NCBI RefSeq assembly: GCF_015352455.1
Contig: NZ_JADKPN010000003.1
Span: 1 to 64,000 of the forward strand
From: Nocardioides islandensis
Lineage (GTDB): Bacteria; Actinomycetota; Actinomycetes; Propionibacteriales; Nocardioidaceae
Reading direction: 5' to 3'
DNA length: 64,000 bases
Shown: positions 18,572 to 26,184 of the stretch, in pieces
Layout of the letters: each line of letters opens with the position of its first letter
How positions within the stretch are numbered: position 1 is the first letter of the stretch
Position numbers and translations under genes: made by a program
The notes under the pieces: model-generated
What the model was told of the DNA's origin: nothing
Database searches by the model: none
What the model saw: the letters and a program-made list of their open reading frames with translations, nothing else

Positions 18572-19168
18572 ATGCGCTCGGCATTCGACAAGCTCATTTC
18601 CTGGACCGGGCTTCTGCTCGTCGCGGTCCTTCTCGTAGCGGGTGGTCTGCTGACGTGGGCCAACACCTTCGTGGGCAACCAGGTACACGACCAGCTCGTG
18701 ATGCAGGACATCACGATGCCGTCCGGCGGAGCCCTCGAGGGCCTGCCCGCGGCTGACGCCAAGGTCATGAAGAAGTACGCCGGCAGCAAGCTCGACACCG
18801 GGCCCGAGGCCCAGGCGTACGCCGACCACTACATCCTCGTCCACATGAACGCCGCCAGCGGCGGACGGACCTACGAGGAGGTCAGCGGCGAGTTCATCTC
18901 GATGAGCGACGAGCAGAAGGCGTCCGAAGAGGGCCAGGCCCTGGCCGGTCTGCGCCAGACGCTCTTCATGGGCAACACGCTGCGCGGCCTGCTGCTCTAC
19001 GCCTACGCGTTCGCCACGATCGGCACGATCGCCGGCATCGCCGCCATCGTCTCCTTCGCGGGAGCCACCATCCTGCTGGTGCTCGTCGCGCTCGGCCTCT
19101 GGCACGCTCGACGGGTCGAGCACACCGCCGAGCGGCTCGTCCCCGACCGGGCGGTCCAGCCTGCCTGA
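18572..19168 (+). CDS. Small membrane protein of unknown function
   Basis: 198-residue protein with an N-terminal transmembrane helix (residues 8-28), an extracytoplasmic middle with TYEEVSGEFISMSDEQKAS, and two closely spaced C-terminal helices (about 135-175). I do not recognise a named family, though similar proteins are common in actinobacteria. AGAGGAG eleven bases upstream sets the ATG. The gene stands alone between the yihY hairpin and the strong dyad at 19184. Confidence 0.8.
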   Translation: MRSAFDKLISWTGLLLVAVLLVAGGLLTWANTFVGNQVHDQLVMQDITMPSGGALEGLPAADAKVMKKYAGSKLDTGPEAQAYADHYILVHMNAASGGRTYEEVSGEFISMSDEQKASEEGQALAGLRQTLFMGNTLRGLLLYAYAFATIGTIAGIAAIVSFAGATILLVLVALGLWHARRVEHTAERLVPDRAVQPA

Positions 19169-19183
19169 CGCGCGACGCGGGAA

Positions 19184-19211
19184 GATCCCCGGGCCTCATG
19201 GCCCGGGGATC
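19184..19211. terminator. Bidirectional hairpin between convergent genes
   Basis: GATCCCCGGGCC and GGCCCGGGGATC form a perfect 12-bp stem with a TCAT loop, between two genes that end toward each other. No U-tract on either side. Confidence 0.75.
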
Positions 19212-19231
19212 GACGCGTCCCGGCGGGTGGG

Positions 19232-19795
19232 CTAGCGCCGAGCGGCCCGCCACTCGTCGGCGAGCAGCCCATACGTGTACCCGTCGACCCAGCCGAGTTC
19301 GGCGTGCCAGGAGTCCTCGACGCCGTGCTGCTCCCGACGCATGCCGGCCTTCTCCAGGATCCGCACCGAGGCGAGGTTGTCGGCGAAGCAGCCGGCGGTG
19401 AGCCGGTGGATCCCCAGCTCCTCGAAGGCCACCGCCACCATGGCCAGCACCGCCTCGCTGGCGTAGCCATGGCCGCCGTACGCCGGGTCGAAGACGTAGC
19501 CGATCATCGCCTCGGTCCGCTCGGGCATGCCGGGCTGGCCCATCCCGTCCTCGACCTCCAGGGACACGGTCCCGATGACGGTCCCGTCGAGCTCCACGGC
19601 GACGCTGTGGTCGTCGGGATCCTGCGCCGCGCGCTCCATGGCGGCGCGGAACTCGTCCGGCTCGACCGTGGTGCGGATCAGCCAGCGGTTGACCTCGGGC
19701 AGGTTGCGGTACTCCAGGATGCGGTCGACGTCGGCGGGCGCCGCGGGGCGCAGCACGAGGCGATCGGTGCGCCGGGTGGTGGCGGTGTCGGGCAT
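19232..19795 (-). CDS. GNAT-family N-acetyltransferase (RimJ/RimL type)
   Basis: 187-residue acetyl-CoA-dependent acyltransferase of the Acetyltransf_3 branch. TDRLVLRPAAPADVDRILEYRNLPEV is the typical opening; the CoA-binding strand-loop is IGYVFDPAYGGHGYASEAVLAMVAVAFEELGIHRL, followed by DNLASVRILEKAGM. The acceptor is unknown; relatives act on ribosomal proteins or antibiotics. The ATG at 19795 is chosen because TAGCGT lies 7 bases upstream, although a GTG two codons earlier is possible. Confidence 0.9.
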   Translation of the reverse strand: MPDTATTRRTDRLVLRPAAPADVDRILEYRNLPEVNRWLIRTTVEPDEFRAAMERAAQDPDDHSVAVELDGTVIGTVSLEVEDGMGQPGMPERTEAMIGYVFDPAYGGHGYASEAVLAMVAVAFEELGIHRLTAGCFADNLASVRILEKAGMRREQHGVEDSWHAELGWVDGYTYGLLADEWRAARR

Positions 19796-19802
19796 GGCCA
19801 CG

Positions 19803-19808
19803 ACGCTA
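19803..19808 (-). promoter_or_regulatory. Leaderless -10 box for the GNAT gene
   Basis: TAGCGT on the minus strand, 7 bases before the ATG. Its first three bases are the TAG stop of the gene upstream. Confidence 0.5.
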
Positions 19809-20309
19809 GCCGCGGCGGTGGAACGTCAGCGACTCGAGGGGCAGGGCCGAGTCGTGAGGGCGCGTCAGCGGGCTGAACGTGAGGCGGTCACCGGCGATCT
19901 GCCACCGGTACGTCGCGAGGTCGGGCTCCTTCGTCACCGCGCCTGTCGGCCGGAGGTGCACGCGGTGGCCCTCGACGCGGATGTAGCGCAGCGACCGGTA
20001 GTGGGTGACGTCGGTCAGCGTCAGCCGCTCGTTCGCGACGACCAGCGTGAGCCGGCCGGAGTCGGCCGTCCACACGCCCTCGAGCGGGCTCGGGTACCTC
20101 ACCCACGGCGGCGGCCCGATCACGGTCGGGCCCGGCGTCGCGTCCGCCGCCGCCGGTGGGGGAGCGGCCGCCGGGGCGGCGGGGTCGTCGCCCGTGAGGC
20201 GGCCGTACGCCGCCCAGGCGAGGAGAGCTCCCAGGACCACCGCGACGACGGCGCGCAGCACGGGGCGCCTCGGTGGAGCCGAGGAGTCGAGGACGTCCTC
20301 GGAGGTCAG
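19806..20309 (-). CDS. Secreted or anchored protein of unknown function
   Basis: About 150 residues from the GTG at 20261 (VLRAVVAVVLGALLAW), with one N-terminal hydrophobic helix, a Pro/Ala-rich linker and a small beta-rich domain (GVWTADSGRLTLVV, YRWQIAGDRLTFSPL) that recalls lipocalin-like folds. Reading continues in frame upstream to a CTG at 20309, which would give TSEDVLDSSAPPRRP as a natural cytoplasmic N-terminus and would overlap the upstream MarR stop as CTGA. I give the longer limits; the start is unsettled. Confidence 0.65.
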   Translation of the reverse strand: MTSEDVLDSSAPPRRPVLRAVVAVVLGALLAWAAYGRLTGDDPAAPAAAPPPAAADATPGPTVIGPPPWVRYPSPLEGVWTADSGRLTLVVANERLTLTDVTHYRSLRYIRVEGHRVHLRPTGAVTKEPDLATYRWQIAGDRLTFSPLTRPHDSALPLESLTFHRRG

Positions 20310-20794
20310 CGGATCTCGCTCTCCGGGTGCGTCACCACGAGCTTGTCGGCCACCGCGTTCATCACCCGGCCGAGGGCCTCGAAGTCCTCACAGGTCGCGA
20401 TGTCGACGAGGTAGTCGCGCACGCCGTTGACGTGGGTCGGCGCCATCTGCTCCAGGAGCTCGTACCCGTGGTCGGTCATCGCGCACACCACCCCGCGGCC
20501 GTCCTCGGCGGCCTCGGTCCGCTCGACGAGGCCGGCCGCCTCCATCCGCTTGACCGTGTGGGTGACCCGGCTGCGGCTGTGCGCCATCGCGTCGGCGAGC
20601 TGGGCCATCCGCAGCCGGCGGCCCGGCCGCTCGGAGAGGCGGACCAGGATCTCGTACTCGGCCAGCGAGACGTCGAACCCCCGCCTCAGGTCGGCGTCCA
20701 GGCGGTCCAGGAGCAGGGTCATCCCCATCACCAGCGCACGCCAGGACTGCTGCTGCGGCTGGTCGAGCCAGCGTGCGTCGGCGGTCTCGGGCAC
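20306..20794 (-). CDS. MarR-family transcriptional regulator
   Basis: 162-residue winged-helix repressor. The recognition region is SLAEYEILVRLSERPGRRLRMAQLADAMAHSRSRVTHTVKRMEAAGLV, with the wing ERTEAAEDGRGVVCAMTDHGYELL. It starts with GTG six bases after TAGGCT (20801-20806), so the mRNA is leaderless. It is followed directly by the unknown anchored protein and may control it. The target is not evident. Confidence 0.9.
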   Translation of the reverse strand: MPETADARWLDQPQQQSWRALVMGMTLLLDRLDADLRRGFDVSLAEYEILVRLSERPGRRLRMAQLADAMAHSRSRVTHTVKRMEAAGLVERTEAAEDGRGVVCAMTDHGYELLEQMAPTHVNGVRDYLVDIATCEDFEALGRVMNAVADKLVVTHPESEIR

Positions 20795-20800
20795 ACCCAG

Positions 20801-20806
20801 AGCCTA
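20801..20806 (-). promoter_or_regulatory. Leaderless -10 box for the MarR gene
   Basis: TAGGCT on the minus strand, 6 bases before the GTG start at 20794. Confidence 0.55.
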
Positions 20807-20833
20807 GTCAGACGGTCCGGGTCGACGCCCTGG

Positions 20834-22063
20834 TCAGGAGACCCGCTCGAGGATCAACGCCATGCCCTGGCCACCGCCCACGCACATCGTCACCAGGCCG
20901 GTCGACTTGTCGTGCCAGTCCAGCGAGTTCAGCATCGTCGCCTGGAGTCGCGCGCCCGTCATGCCGAACGGGTGCCCGACCGCGATCGCGCCGCCGTTGA
21001 CGTTGAGGCGGTCGAGGTCGATGCCGAGGTCCTGGTACGACGGCACGACCTGCGCCGCGAACGCCTCGTTGATCTCGACCAGGTCGATGTCGCCGATGGT
21101 CATGCCGGCGTGGGCGAGGGCGCGCTTGGTGGCCTCGACCGGGCCGAGGCCCATGATCTCCGGCGACAGCGCGCTGACCCCGGTCGCGACGATGCGCGCC
21201 AGCGGCGTCAGCCCGAGCTCGGCGGCCCTGGTGTCGGACATGACGACGACCGCGGCGGCGCCGTCGTTGAGCGGGCAGCAGTTGCCGGCCGTGACCAGCC
21301 CGTCCGGACGGAAGACCGGCTGGAGCTGGGCGGTCGCCTCGTAGGTCACGCCCGCGCGCGGCCCGTCGTCGGTCGACACGAGCCGGCCGTCGGGCGTCGT
21401 CACCGGCGTGATCTCGCGCTCCCAGAACCCGTCCGCGATGGCCTTCTCGGCGAGGTTCTGGCTGCGCACGCCGAACTCGTCGAGCTCCTGGCGGGAGATG
21501 CCGCGCGACTGGGCGAGGTTCTCCGCGGTCTGGCCCATGGCCATGTAGATGTCCGGGACCCGTCCGTCCTCGCGCGGGTCGTGCCAGTGCGCGCCGTTCA
21601 CCGGGCCACCCTCCGCACCGGCCGCCGTACGCGCCTCCGCATCGGCGAAGACGGGGTTGTGGGTGTCGGGCCAGCTGTCCGAGCTGCCCTTGGCGAACCG
21701 CGAGACGGTCTCCACGCCGGCGGACACGAACACGTCGCCCTCGCCGGCCTTGATGGCGTGGAACGCCATCCGCGTGGTCTGCACCGAGGACGCGCAGTAC
21801 CGGGTGATGGTCGCCGCCGGCACGTCGTCCATCTCGTTGAGGATGTTCACGACCCGGCCCATGTTGAAGCCGCTCTCGCCGCCCGGAAGACCGCACCCGA
21901 GGTACACGTCGTCGACGGTGTGCCGGTCCAGCGCCGGCACCTTGTCGAGGGCCGCGCGCACGATCGTCGCGGCGAGGTCGTCGGGACGAAGGTCGACCAG
22001 CGAGCCCTTGAAGGCCCGGCCGATGGGGGAGCGGGCGGTGGCGACGATGACGGCTTCCGGCAT
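20834..22063 (-). CDS. Acetyl-CoA C-acyltransferase (thiolase)
   Basis: 409-residue thiolase of the degradative FadA branch, cleaving 3-ketoacyl-CoA with CoA. The nucleophile is in ITRYCASSVQTTRMA (the usual CASGxxA is CASSVQT here). NEAFAAQ, GGAIAVGHPFGMTGAR (catalytic His) and the second cysteine in MCVGGGQGMA are all present, so it should be active. It lies 24 bases downstream of a TetR gene but also has its own TAGGCT box 6 bases before the ATG. It probably serves fatty-acid or sterol side-chain oxidation. Confidence 0.94.
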   Translation of the reverse strand: MPEAVIVATARSPIGRAFKGSLVDLRPDDLAATIVRAALDKVPALDRHTVDDVYLGCGLPGGESGFNMGRVVNILNEMDDVPAATITRYCASSVQTTRMAFHAIKAGEGDVFVSAGVETVSRFAKGSSDSWPDTHNPVFADAEARTAAGAEGGPVNGAHWHDPREDGRVPDIYMAMGQTAENLAQSRGISRQELDEFGVRSQNLAEKAIADGFWEREITPVTTPDGRLVSTDDGPRAGVTYEATAQLQPVFRPDGLVTAGNCCPLNDGAAAVVVMSDTRAAELGLTPLARIVATGVSALSPEIMGLGPVEATKRALAHAGMTIGDIDLVEINEAFAAQVVPSYQDLGIDLDRLNVNGGAIAVGHPFGMTGARLQATMLNSLDWHDKSTGLVTMCVGGGQGMALILERVS

Positions 22064-22069
22064 GCCGTC

Positions 22070-22075
22070 AGCCTA
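22070..22075 (-). promoter_or_regulatory. Leaderless -10 box for the thiolase gene
   Basis: TAGGCT on the minus strand, 6 bases before the ATG at 22063. Confidence 0.55.
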
Positions 22076-22087
22076 GGCCCGGGTCTG

Positions 22088-22666
22088 TCACCCGGGCTCG
22101 GCGAGCCCGCTCATCAGCCGCTCCAGGGAGCCGGTGACGAACGTACGTCGCGAGCGAGCGGGCCGCAGCAGGGCCGTGAGCAGCACCCCGTCGAGCGCGG
22201 CGACGAGCACCTCGGCGCGCCGGTCGGAGTCGGTCACCCCGCGGTCGGTCATGATCGCGCCGACGATCCCGACCAGCCGCTGCCGCCACTCGGTCAGCAC
22301 CGCGGCGAGCCCGGGGTCGCGGGTGGCCGCGAGCTCGAGCTCCAGGCGCGCCAGCAGCACGTCGCGCTCGGTCAGCCAGCGCAGGAAGAGCCGGGTGGTC
22401 AGCTCGACCTTGCGGTCGTCGTCCGGCCCGCAGACGCGGAGGTCCTCGGTCAGTGCCGCCACGTCGCCGGCCGCCGTCGACGCGACGTACTCGGCCAGGC
22501 CCTGCTGGAGCGCCTGCCGGGTGCGGTAGTACGCCGAGCAGCTGCCCTCGCTCAACCCAGCCGCCCGATCCACCGCGCGGTGCGTCAGTCCGCGCAGCCC
22601 CTGCTCCGCCACGACCTCCGTGGCGGCCGCCATCAACCGGCGCCGGCGCGGCGAGAGGTCGGGCAT
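22088..22666 (-). CDS. TetR-family transcriptional regulator
   Basis: 192-residue repressor with an N-terminal helix-turn-helix (RRRLMAAATEVVAEQGLRGLTHRAVDRAAGLSEGSCSAYYRTRQAL) and a C-terminal ligand domain. The gene order TetR then thiolase suggests a fatty-acyl-CoA-responsive regulator of beta-oxidation. The ATG follows TACGGT by 6 bases. It is divergent from the cNMP-binding gene, with about 100 bases between the starts. Confidence 0.9.
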   Translation of the reverse strand: MPDLSPRRRRLMAAATEVVAEQGLRGLTHRAVDRAAGLSEGSCSAYYRTRQALQQGLAEYVASTAAGDVAALTEDLRVCGPDDDRKVELTTRLFLRWLTERDVLLARLELELAATRDPGLAAVLTEWRQRLVGIVGAIMTDRGVTDSDRRAEVLVAALDGVLLTALLRPARSRRTFVTGSLERLMSGLAEPG

Positions 22667-22672
22667 GGTCGG

Positions 22673-22678
22673 ACCGTA
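22673..22678 (-). promoter_or_regulatory. Leaderless -10 box for the TetR gene
   Basis: TACGGT on the minus strand, 6 bases before the ATG at 22666. Confidence 0.5.
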
Positions 22679-22766
22679 CCGCTCCTTCGTTGCCCGGCCC
22701 GGACCTGCGGCGATACCTTGGCCGCCGCGCCCAGGTGCGGCGCCACGAGCGAGAGTGGGGATCGGC

Positions 22767-23180
22767 ATGGCGGCAGACCCGGAGATCGTCCAGGCCCTCA
22801 GCAGCACCGACCTGTTCGCCGGCGTGGGCAAGAAGGCCCTCAACGCCATCGCCGCCCAGGCGCGGGTCGTCAACCACCCCGAGGGCAAGGACATCACCGA
22901 GGAGGGCGGCGGCGCGGCCGGTTTCCACCTGATCCGCTCGGGCGACGTCTCGGTGACGGTGCACGGCCAGCCCCGCAAGGACCTCGGCGCCGGTGACTAC
23001 TTCGGCGAGATCTCGATGATCGACGGCAAGCCACGCTCCGCGACCGTCCGCGCCAAGACGCCGGTCACCACCATCGCGCTCGCCTCGTGGGCCTTCCACC
23101 CGATCCTGGACGACCACCCGGACGTCGCCAAGCAGCTGCTCAGGGTGATGTGCGAGCGGCTGCGGGCTGCCGAGGCGTGA
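22767..23180 (+). CDS. Stand-alone cyclic-nucleotide-binding-domain protein
   Basis: 137 residues made of one CRP-type beta-barrel: FHLIRSGDVSVTV, then GAGDYFGEISMIDGKPRSATVRA, which is the phosphate-binding cassette (FGEISxxxxxPRSATV), and the C-helix VAKQLLRVMCERL. There is no DNA-binding domain, so it is a sensor or partner protein rather than a transcription factor. GAGAGTGGGG precedes the ATG. Confidence 0.85.
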   Translation: MAADPEIVQALSSTDLFAGVGKKALNAIAAQARVVNHPEGKDITEEGGGAAGFHLIRSGDVSVTVHGQPRKDLGAGDYFGEISMIDGKPRSATVRAKTPVTTIALASWAFHPILDDHPDVAKQLLRVMCERLRAAEA

Positions 23181-23201
23181 TCTGAGTCACCCTCCCCGGA
23201 G

Positions 23202-23230
23202 TTGGGAAGAATCTGGCTGCGGCGTACCTT
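23202..23230 (+). promoter_or_regulatory. Promoter of the 60-residue membrane protein
   Basis: TTGGGA at 23202-23207 and TACCTT at 23225-23230 are separated by 17 bases. The operator dyad begins inside the -10 box. Confidence 0.5.
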
Positions 23231-23259
23231 CTACATCAGTAGAAACTACAGATGTAGAA
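23229..23259. promoter_or_regulatory. 31-bp operator made of two CTAC-N4-GTAG sites
   Basis: TTCTACATC (23229-23237) is the inverse of GATGTAGAA (23251-23259). Inside are two 12-bp sites, CTACATCAGTAG (23231-23242) and CTACAGATGTAG (23246-23257), 15 bases apart. The CTAC/GTAG arms resemble BlaI/MecI- or PadR-type operators. No such regulator is encoded nearby. Confidence 0.65.
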
Positions 23260-23271
23260 AGTGAGGCCGTC

Positions 23272-23454
23272 ATGGTCATCGTCAGCACCGCCTTCGTCGT
23301 CACCCTCCTCTCGCTCGTCGGCATCGCCGTCGTGGCCGGCGTCGGCATCCTCGGCGCCATCGCCGCCAACCGGCTCGCCTTCCACCACCGCGCCCGCGTC
23401 TCGCGCCGCGAGTCGATCCGCACGTACTACGGGCACCTCGCGCTCGGCCACTGA
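23272..23454 (+). CDS. 60-residue single-pass membrane protein
   Basis: Small protein with one long N-terminal hydrophobic helix (residues 2-32, VIVSTAFVVTLLSLVGIAVV and onward) and a basic cytoplasmic tail (HHRARVSRRESIRTYYGHL). No family recognised. AAAGTGAGG lies eight bases before the ATG. The strong operator just upstream shows it is regulated, which supports it being a real gene. Such short peptides often associate with a larger membrane protein, but none adjoins it. Confidence 0.7.
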   Translation: MVIVSTAFVVTLLSLVGIAVVAGVGILGAIAANRLAFHHRARVSRRESIRTYYGHLALGH

Positions 23455-23476
23455 GCAGAGGTGGCACAGTCGGGCC

Positions 23477-24373
23477 ATGCGCCATGTCTATGAGTGCCCC
23501 ATGCGCTGGGCCGACATGGACCTGCAGGGACACGTCAACAACGTCGTGTACGTCGACTACCTGCAGGAGGCGCGCGTCGACATGCTCCGGGTGCACGCGC
23601 GCACGCACGACCAGGAGTCCGGCGGGCTCGCCGAGGCGCTGGTCGTGGTCCGGCACGAGGTGCACTACAAGGCGCCGCTGACCTACGACTTCCGGCCGGT
23701 GAGCATCGAGTGCTGGGTCACCGAGATCCGCGCCGCCTCGTTCACGATGGCCTACGAGGTCTTCCGCGAGGAGGCCGCCCACCAGTCGGGGCAGCCGGGT
23801 GGACGACGGGTCTACCTCCGGGCGACGACCGTCCTCACGCCGTTCGTCTTCGAGGCCGAGCGGCCCCGCCGGGTCAGCGACGGCGAGCGCGCCACCCTGG
23901 CGGCGTACCTGGAGGACGCGCCCGAGTGGGCCGACCCGCTCCGCCTGACCTGGGAGAGCCGCCGCGACCCGGTCGGCCACTACCCCCTTCACGTCAGGTT
24001 CTCCGACGTCGACGTCTACGGGCACGTCAACAACGTCACGTACTTCGAGTACTTCATGGAGGCGCGCATCCTCTTCACCGCCCGCCTCTGGAAGGGACTG
24101 GGCGAGGACGGCCCGCCGGTCCAGATGGTCACGGCGCGGGCCGACGTGGACTACAAGCTGCCGATCCTGTTCCGGGGCGAGCCGTACGACGCATGGTGCT
24201 GGCTGACCCACGTCGGCACGAGGTCGATGGTCATCGCGTCAGAGATCCTCGACGGCGATCGCCTGCTCGCCCGGGCCCGCGTCGTGATGGTGTTCGTCGA
24301 CCCGGCCACGGGCAGGGCGGAGGCCCCGCCGGCCGAGGTCCGCGAGCGGCTGCTCGCCGCACCCGGGCTCTAG
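23477..24373 (+). CDS. Double-hotdog acyl-CoA thioesterase
   Basis: 298 residues formed from two 4-hydroxybenzoyl-CoA-thioesterase-type hotdog domains in tandem. Each has the active-site motif with Asp and GHVNN: WADMDLQGHVNNVVYVDYL near residue 15 and FSDVDVYGHVNNVTYFEYF near 180. Both copies keep the catalytic Asp, so a single chain could form the usual hotdog dimer. As I recall the mycobacterial counterpart Rv2475c is a single-domain protein. The ATG is chosen at the conserved start; its stop codon shares the palindrome CTAG with the convergent globin gene. Confidence 0.88.
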   Translation: MRHVYECPMRWADMDLQGHVNNVVYVDYLQEARVDMLRVHARTHDQESGGLAEALVVVRHEVHYKAPLTYDFRPVSIECWVTEIRAASFTMAYEVFREEAAHQSGQPGGRRVYLRATTVLTPFVFEAERPRRVSDGERATLAAYLEDAPEWADPLRLTWESRRDPVGHYPLHVRFSDVDVYGHVNNVTYFEYFMEARILFTARLWKGLGEDGPPVQMVTARADVDYKLPILFRGEPYDAWCWLTHVGTRSMVIASEILDGDRLLARARVVMVFVDPATGRAEAPPAEVRERLLAAPGL

Positions 24374-24747
24374 ACGGGGTCGAGGGTGTTGACCATGAAC
24401 TGCGCGGCGTGGGTGACGTAGTCCCAGAACTGCGCGTCCTGCTCGGGCGGCAGCGCGACCGCGTCGAGGCCCTCGCGGAAGTGCACCAGCCAGCGCTCGG
24501 CCGCCCGCGGCGTCACCGCGAACGGCGCGTGCCGCATCCGCAGCCGCGGGTGGCCCCGCGTGTCGGAGTACGTCGTCGGCCCGCCCCAGTACTGGCAGAG
24601 GAACAGCCGGAACCGCTCCTCGGCCGGGCCGAGGTCCTCCTCCGGGTACAGCGGCCGCAGCTCCGGGTCCTCGGCCACGCCGGCGTAGAAGGTGGCGACG
24701 ATCTTCTCGATGGTCGGGTACCCGCCGATCTCGTCGTAGAACGTCAC
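24370..24747 (-). CDS. glbO: Group II truncated haemoglobin (HbO)
   Basis: 125-residue 2-on-2 globin. FYDEIGG and FYAGVAED (B10 Tyr) open the fold; FRLFLCQYWGGPTTYSDTRGHPRLRMRHAPF contains the group II signature, including the proximal His (RMRHAPF) and the polar distal-side residues. HbO binds oxygen and NO and is linked to redox or NO protection in mycobacteria (Rv2470). It begins with GTG. The gene ends tail-to-tail with the thioesterase, the two TAG stops sharing four bases. Confidence 0.93.
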   Translation of the reverse strand: MTFYDEIGGYPTIEKIVATFYAGVAEDPELRPLYPEEDLGPAEERFRLFLCQYWGGPTTYSDTRGHPRLRMRHAPFAVTPRAAERWLVHFREGLDAVALPPEQDAQFWDYVTHAAQFMVNTLDPV

Positions 24748-24781
24748 CGGACCATCCTCCCAAGCGACCGGTGACGCCGCG

Positions 24782-25795
24782 TCAGGCCCCCTCGGGGGCG
24801 TTCTGGTCGTTCTGGCTCTGGTTGACCACGACGGTGTGCGCGTACGGCGCGCTGATGCCCTCGGCGTCGAAGCGGGACTTGATCCGGGCGCGCATCTCCC
24901 GCGCGACCTTCCACTGCTCGAGCGGCGCGGTCTTGAGCGTGACGCGCATGGTGATCGCGTCGGCGGTCACCGCCTCGATGCCCCAGACCTCGGGCTGCTC
25001 GATGATCACGTGGTCGTACTCGTCGTCGTGCCACAGGTCGTCGGCCACCTCCTGGAGCACGCGGCGTACCCGCGCCACGTCCTCCCGGTAGGGGAAGGTC
25101 ACGTCGAGGACCGTCCGCGCCCAGTTCTGGCTCTGGTTGCCGACGCGGAGGATCTCGCCGTTGCGGACGTACCAGACCGTGCCGTTCACGTCGCGCAGCC
25201 GCGTGACCCGCAGGCTGACCGCCTCGACGGTGCCGCTGGCCTCGCCGAGGTCGACCGAGTCGCCGACGCCGAGCTGGTCCTCGAAGATCATGAAGATGCC
25301 GGCCAGGAAGTCCTTGACCAGGTTCTGCGCGCCGAACCCGAGCGCGACGCCGAGGATGCCCGCGCTGGCCAGGATCGGGCCGATCTCGTAGTCGAGCTCC
25401 GCCAGCGCCATGGTGATGACCACGGCGACGATGACGCCGGTGATGATGCTCTTGAGCAGGTCGCCCATGGTGCGGGCGCGCTGGAGGCGGCGGCTGTGCG
25501 CGCTGTCGCTGGCCTCGGAACGACTGCGGCCGACCGACATCCGACTGATCCGGTCGGGCAGCACGCCGTCCTCGGCGCGGCGCACGAGGCGGTCGACGGC
25601 CCGGTGCAGCAGCCAGCGGGCCACCAGGCCCACGATGACGATGATCACGATCGCCAGCGGCTTGCCGATGATCAGGTCGGCGACCTCGGCCAGCTGGGAG
25701 TTGTGGGTCCAGTTGTAGATGCGTTCGCAGGTGTTCTCGTCGGGCAGGCACGGGTTGGACAGGACGGTGGTCAGGTCATAGGTCAGGGGGACCAT
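24782..25795 (-). CDS. MscS-family mechanosensitive channel
   Basis: 337-residue membrane protein with three hydrophobic segments (about 40-65, 115-135, 142-170). The third continues into the MscS pore and beta domain: ILGVALGFGAQNLVKDFLAGIFMIFEDQLGVGDSV, the most conserved part of the family. The C-terminal vestibule follows. It releases solutes on hypo-osmotic shock. TACGGT lies 7 bases before the ATG, and the start is divergent from the small secreted protein at 25840. Confidence 0.92.
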   Translation of the reverse strand: MVPLTYDLTTVLSNPCLPDENTCERIYNWTHNSQLAEVADLIIGKPLAIVIIVIVGLVARWLLHRAVDRLVRRAEDGVLPDRISRMSVGRSRSEASDSAHSRRLQRARTMGDLLKSIITGVIVAVVITMALAELDYEIGPILASAGILGVALGFGAQNLVKDFLAGIFMIFEDQLGVGDSVDLGEASGTVEAVSLRVTRLRDVNGTVWYVRNGEILRVGNQSQNWARTVLDVTFPYREDVARVRRVLQEVADDLWHDDEYDHVIIEQPEVWGIEAVTADAITMRVTLKTAPLEQWKVAREMRARIKSRFDAEGISAPYAHTVVVNQSQNDQNAPEGA

Positions 25796-25802
25796 GGGCG
25801 CC

Positions 25803-25808
25803 ACCGTA
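25803..25808 (-). promoter_or_regulatory. Leaderless -10 box for the MscS gene
   Basis: TACGGT on the minus strand, 7 bases before the ATG at 25795. Confidence 0.5.
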
Positions 25809-25826
25809 CCGAGGCCCGGATGCCGA

Positions 25827-25832
25827 TAGTCT
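25827..25832 (+). promoter_or_regulatory. Leaderless -10 box for the 114-residue gene
   Basis: TAGTCT, 7 bases before the GTG at 25840. Confidence 0.5.
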
Positions 25833-25839
25833 CGGCCCC

Positions 25840-26184
25840 GTGAAGGCACTGGTACGCATCCTGGCCGTCGTCACGGTCGCCCTCGCCCTGCCCCTCACGT
25901 ACGCCGGGGCCGCGAGCGCCGACGTACCCGAGGGCTGGAGCAACCCGGACGACGTCTCGTTCCTGCACGCCCTTCTGGTGCTGGGCGGTATCCCGCTCCT
26001 CGTCATCGTCCTGCTGGCCCTGCTGGTGTACGTCCCGTCGATCGTGCGCGGAGAGTCCGTCGCGCCGGCGGGCGCCCGCTCCGACGACGAGTGGTTCGGC
26101 GGCCGCCGGGACGCCGACAAGGCGATCGAGGCCAAGAAGGCCGACACGACCGACGAAACGGGTGGTGCCAGTGGCAGCTGGTGA
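25840..26184 (+). CDS. Signal-peptide protein with one membrane helix
   Basis: 114 residues: a signal peptide (VRILAVVTVALALPLTYAGAASA, cleavage near 27), a short extracytoplasmic piece (DVPEGWSNPDD), one transmembrane helix (about 43-67) and an acidic/basic cytoplasmic tail. The family is common beside DUF5130 genes in actinobacteria, but its role is unknown. It overlaps the next gene by 23 bases, indicating translational coupling. Confidence 0.82.
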   Translation: MKALVRILAVVTVALALPLTYAGAASADVPEGWSNPDDVSFLHALLVLGGIPLLVIVLLALLVYVPSIVRGESVAPAGARSDDEWFGGRRDADKAIEAKKADTTDETGGASGSW

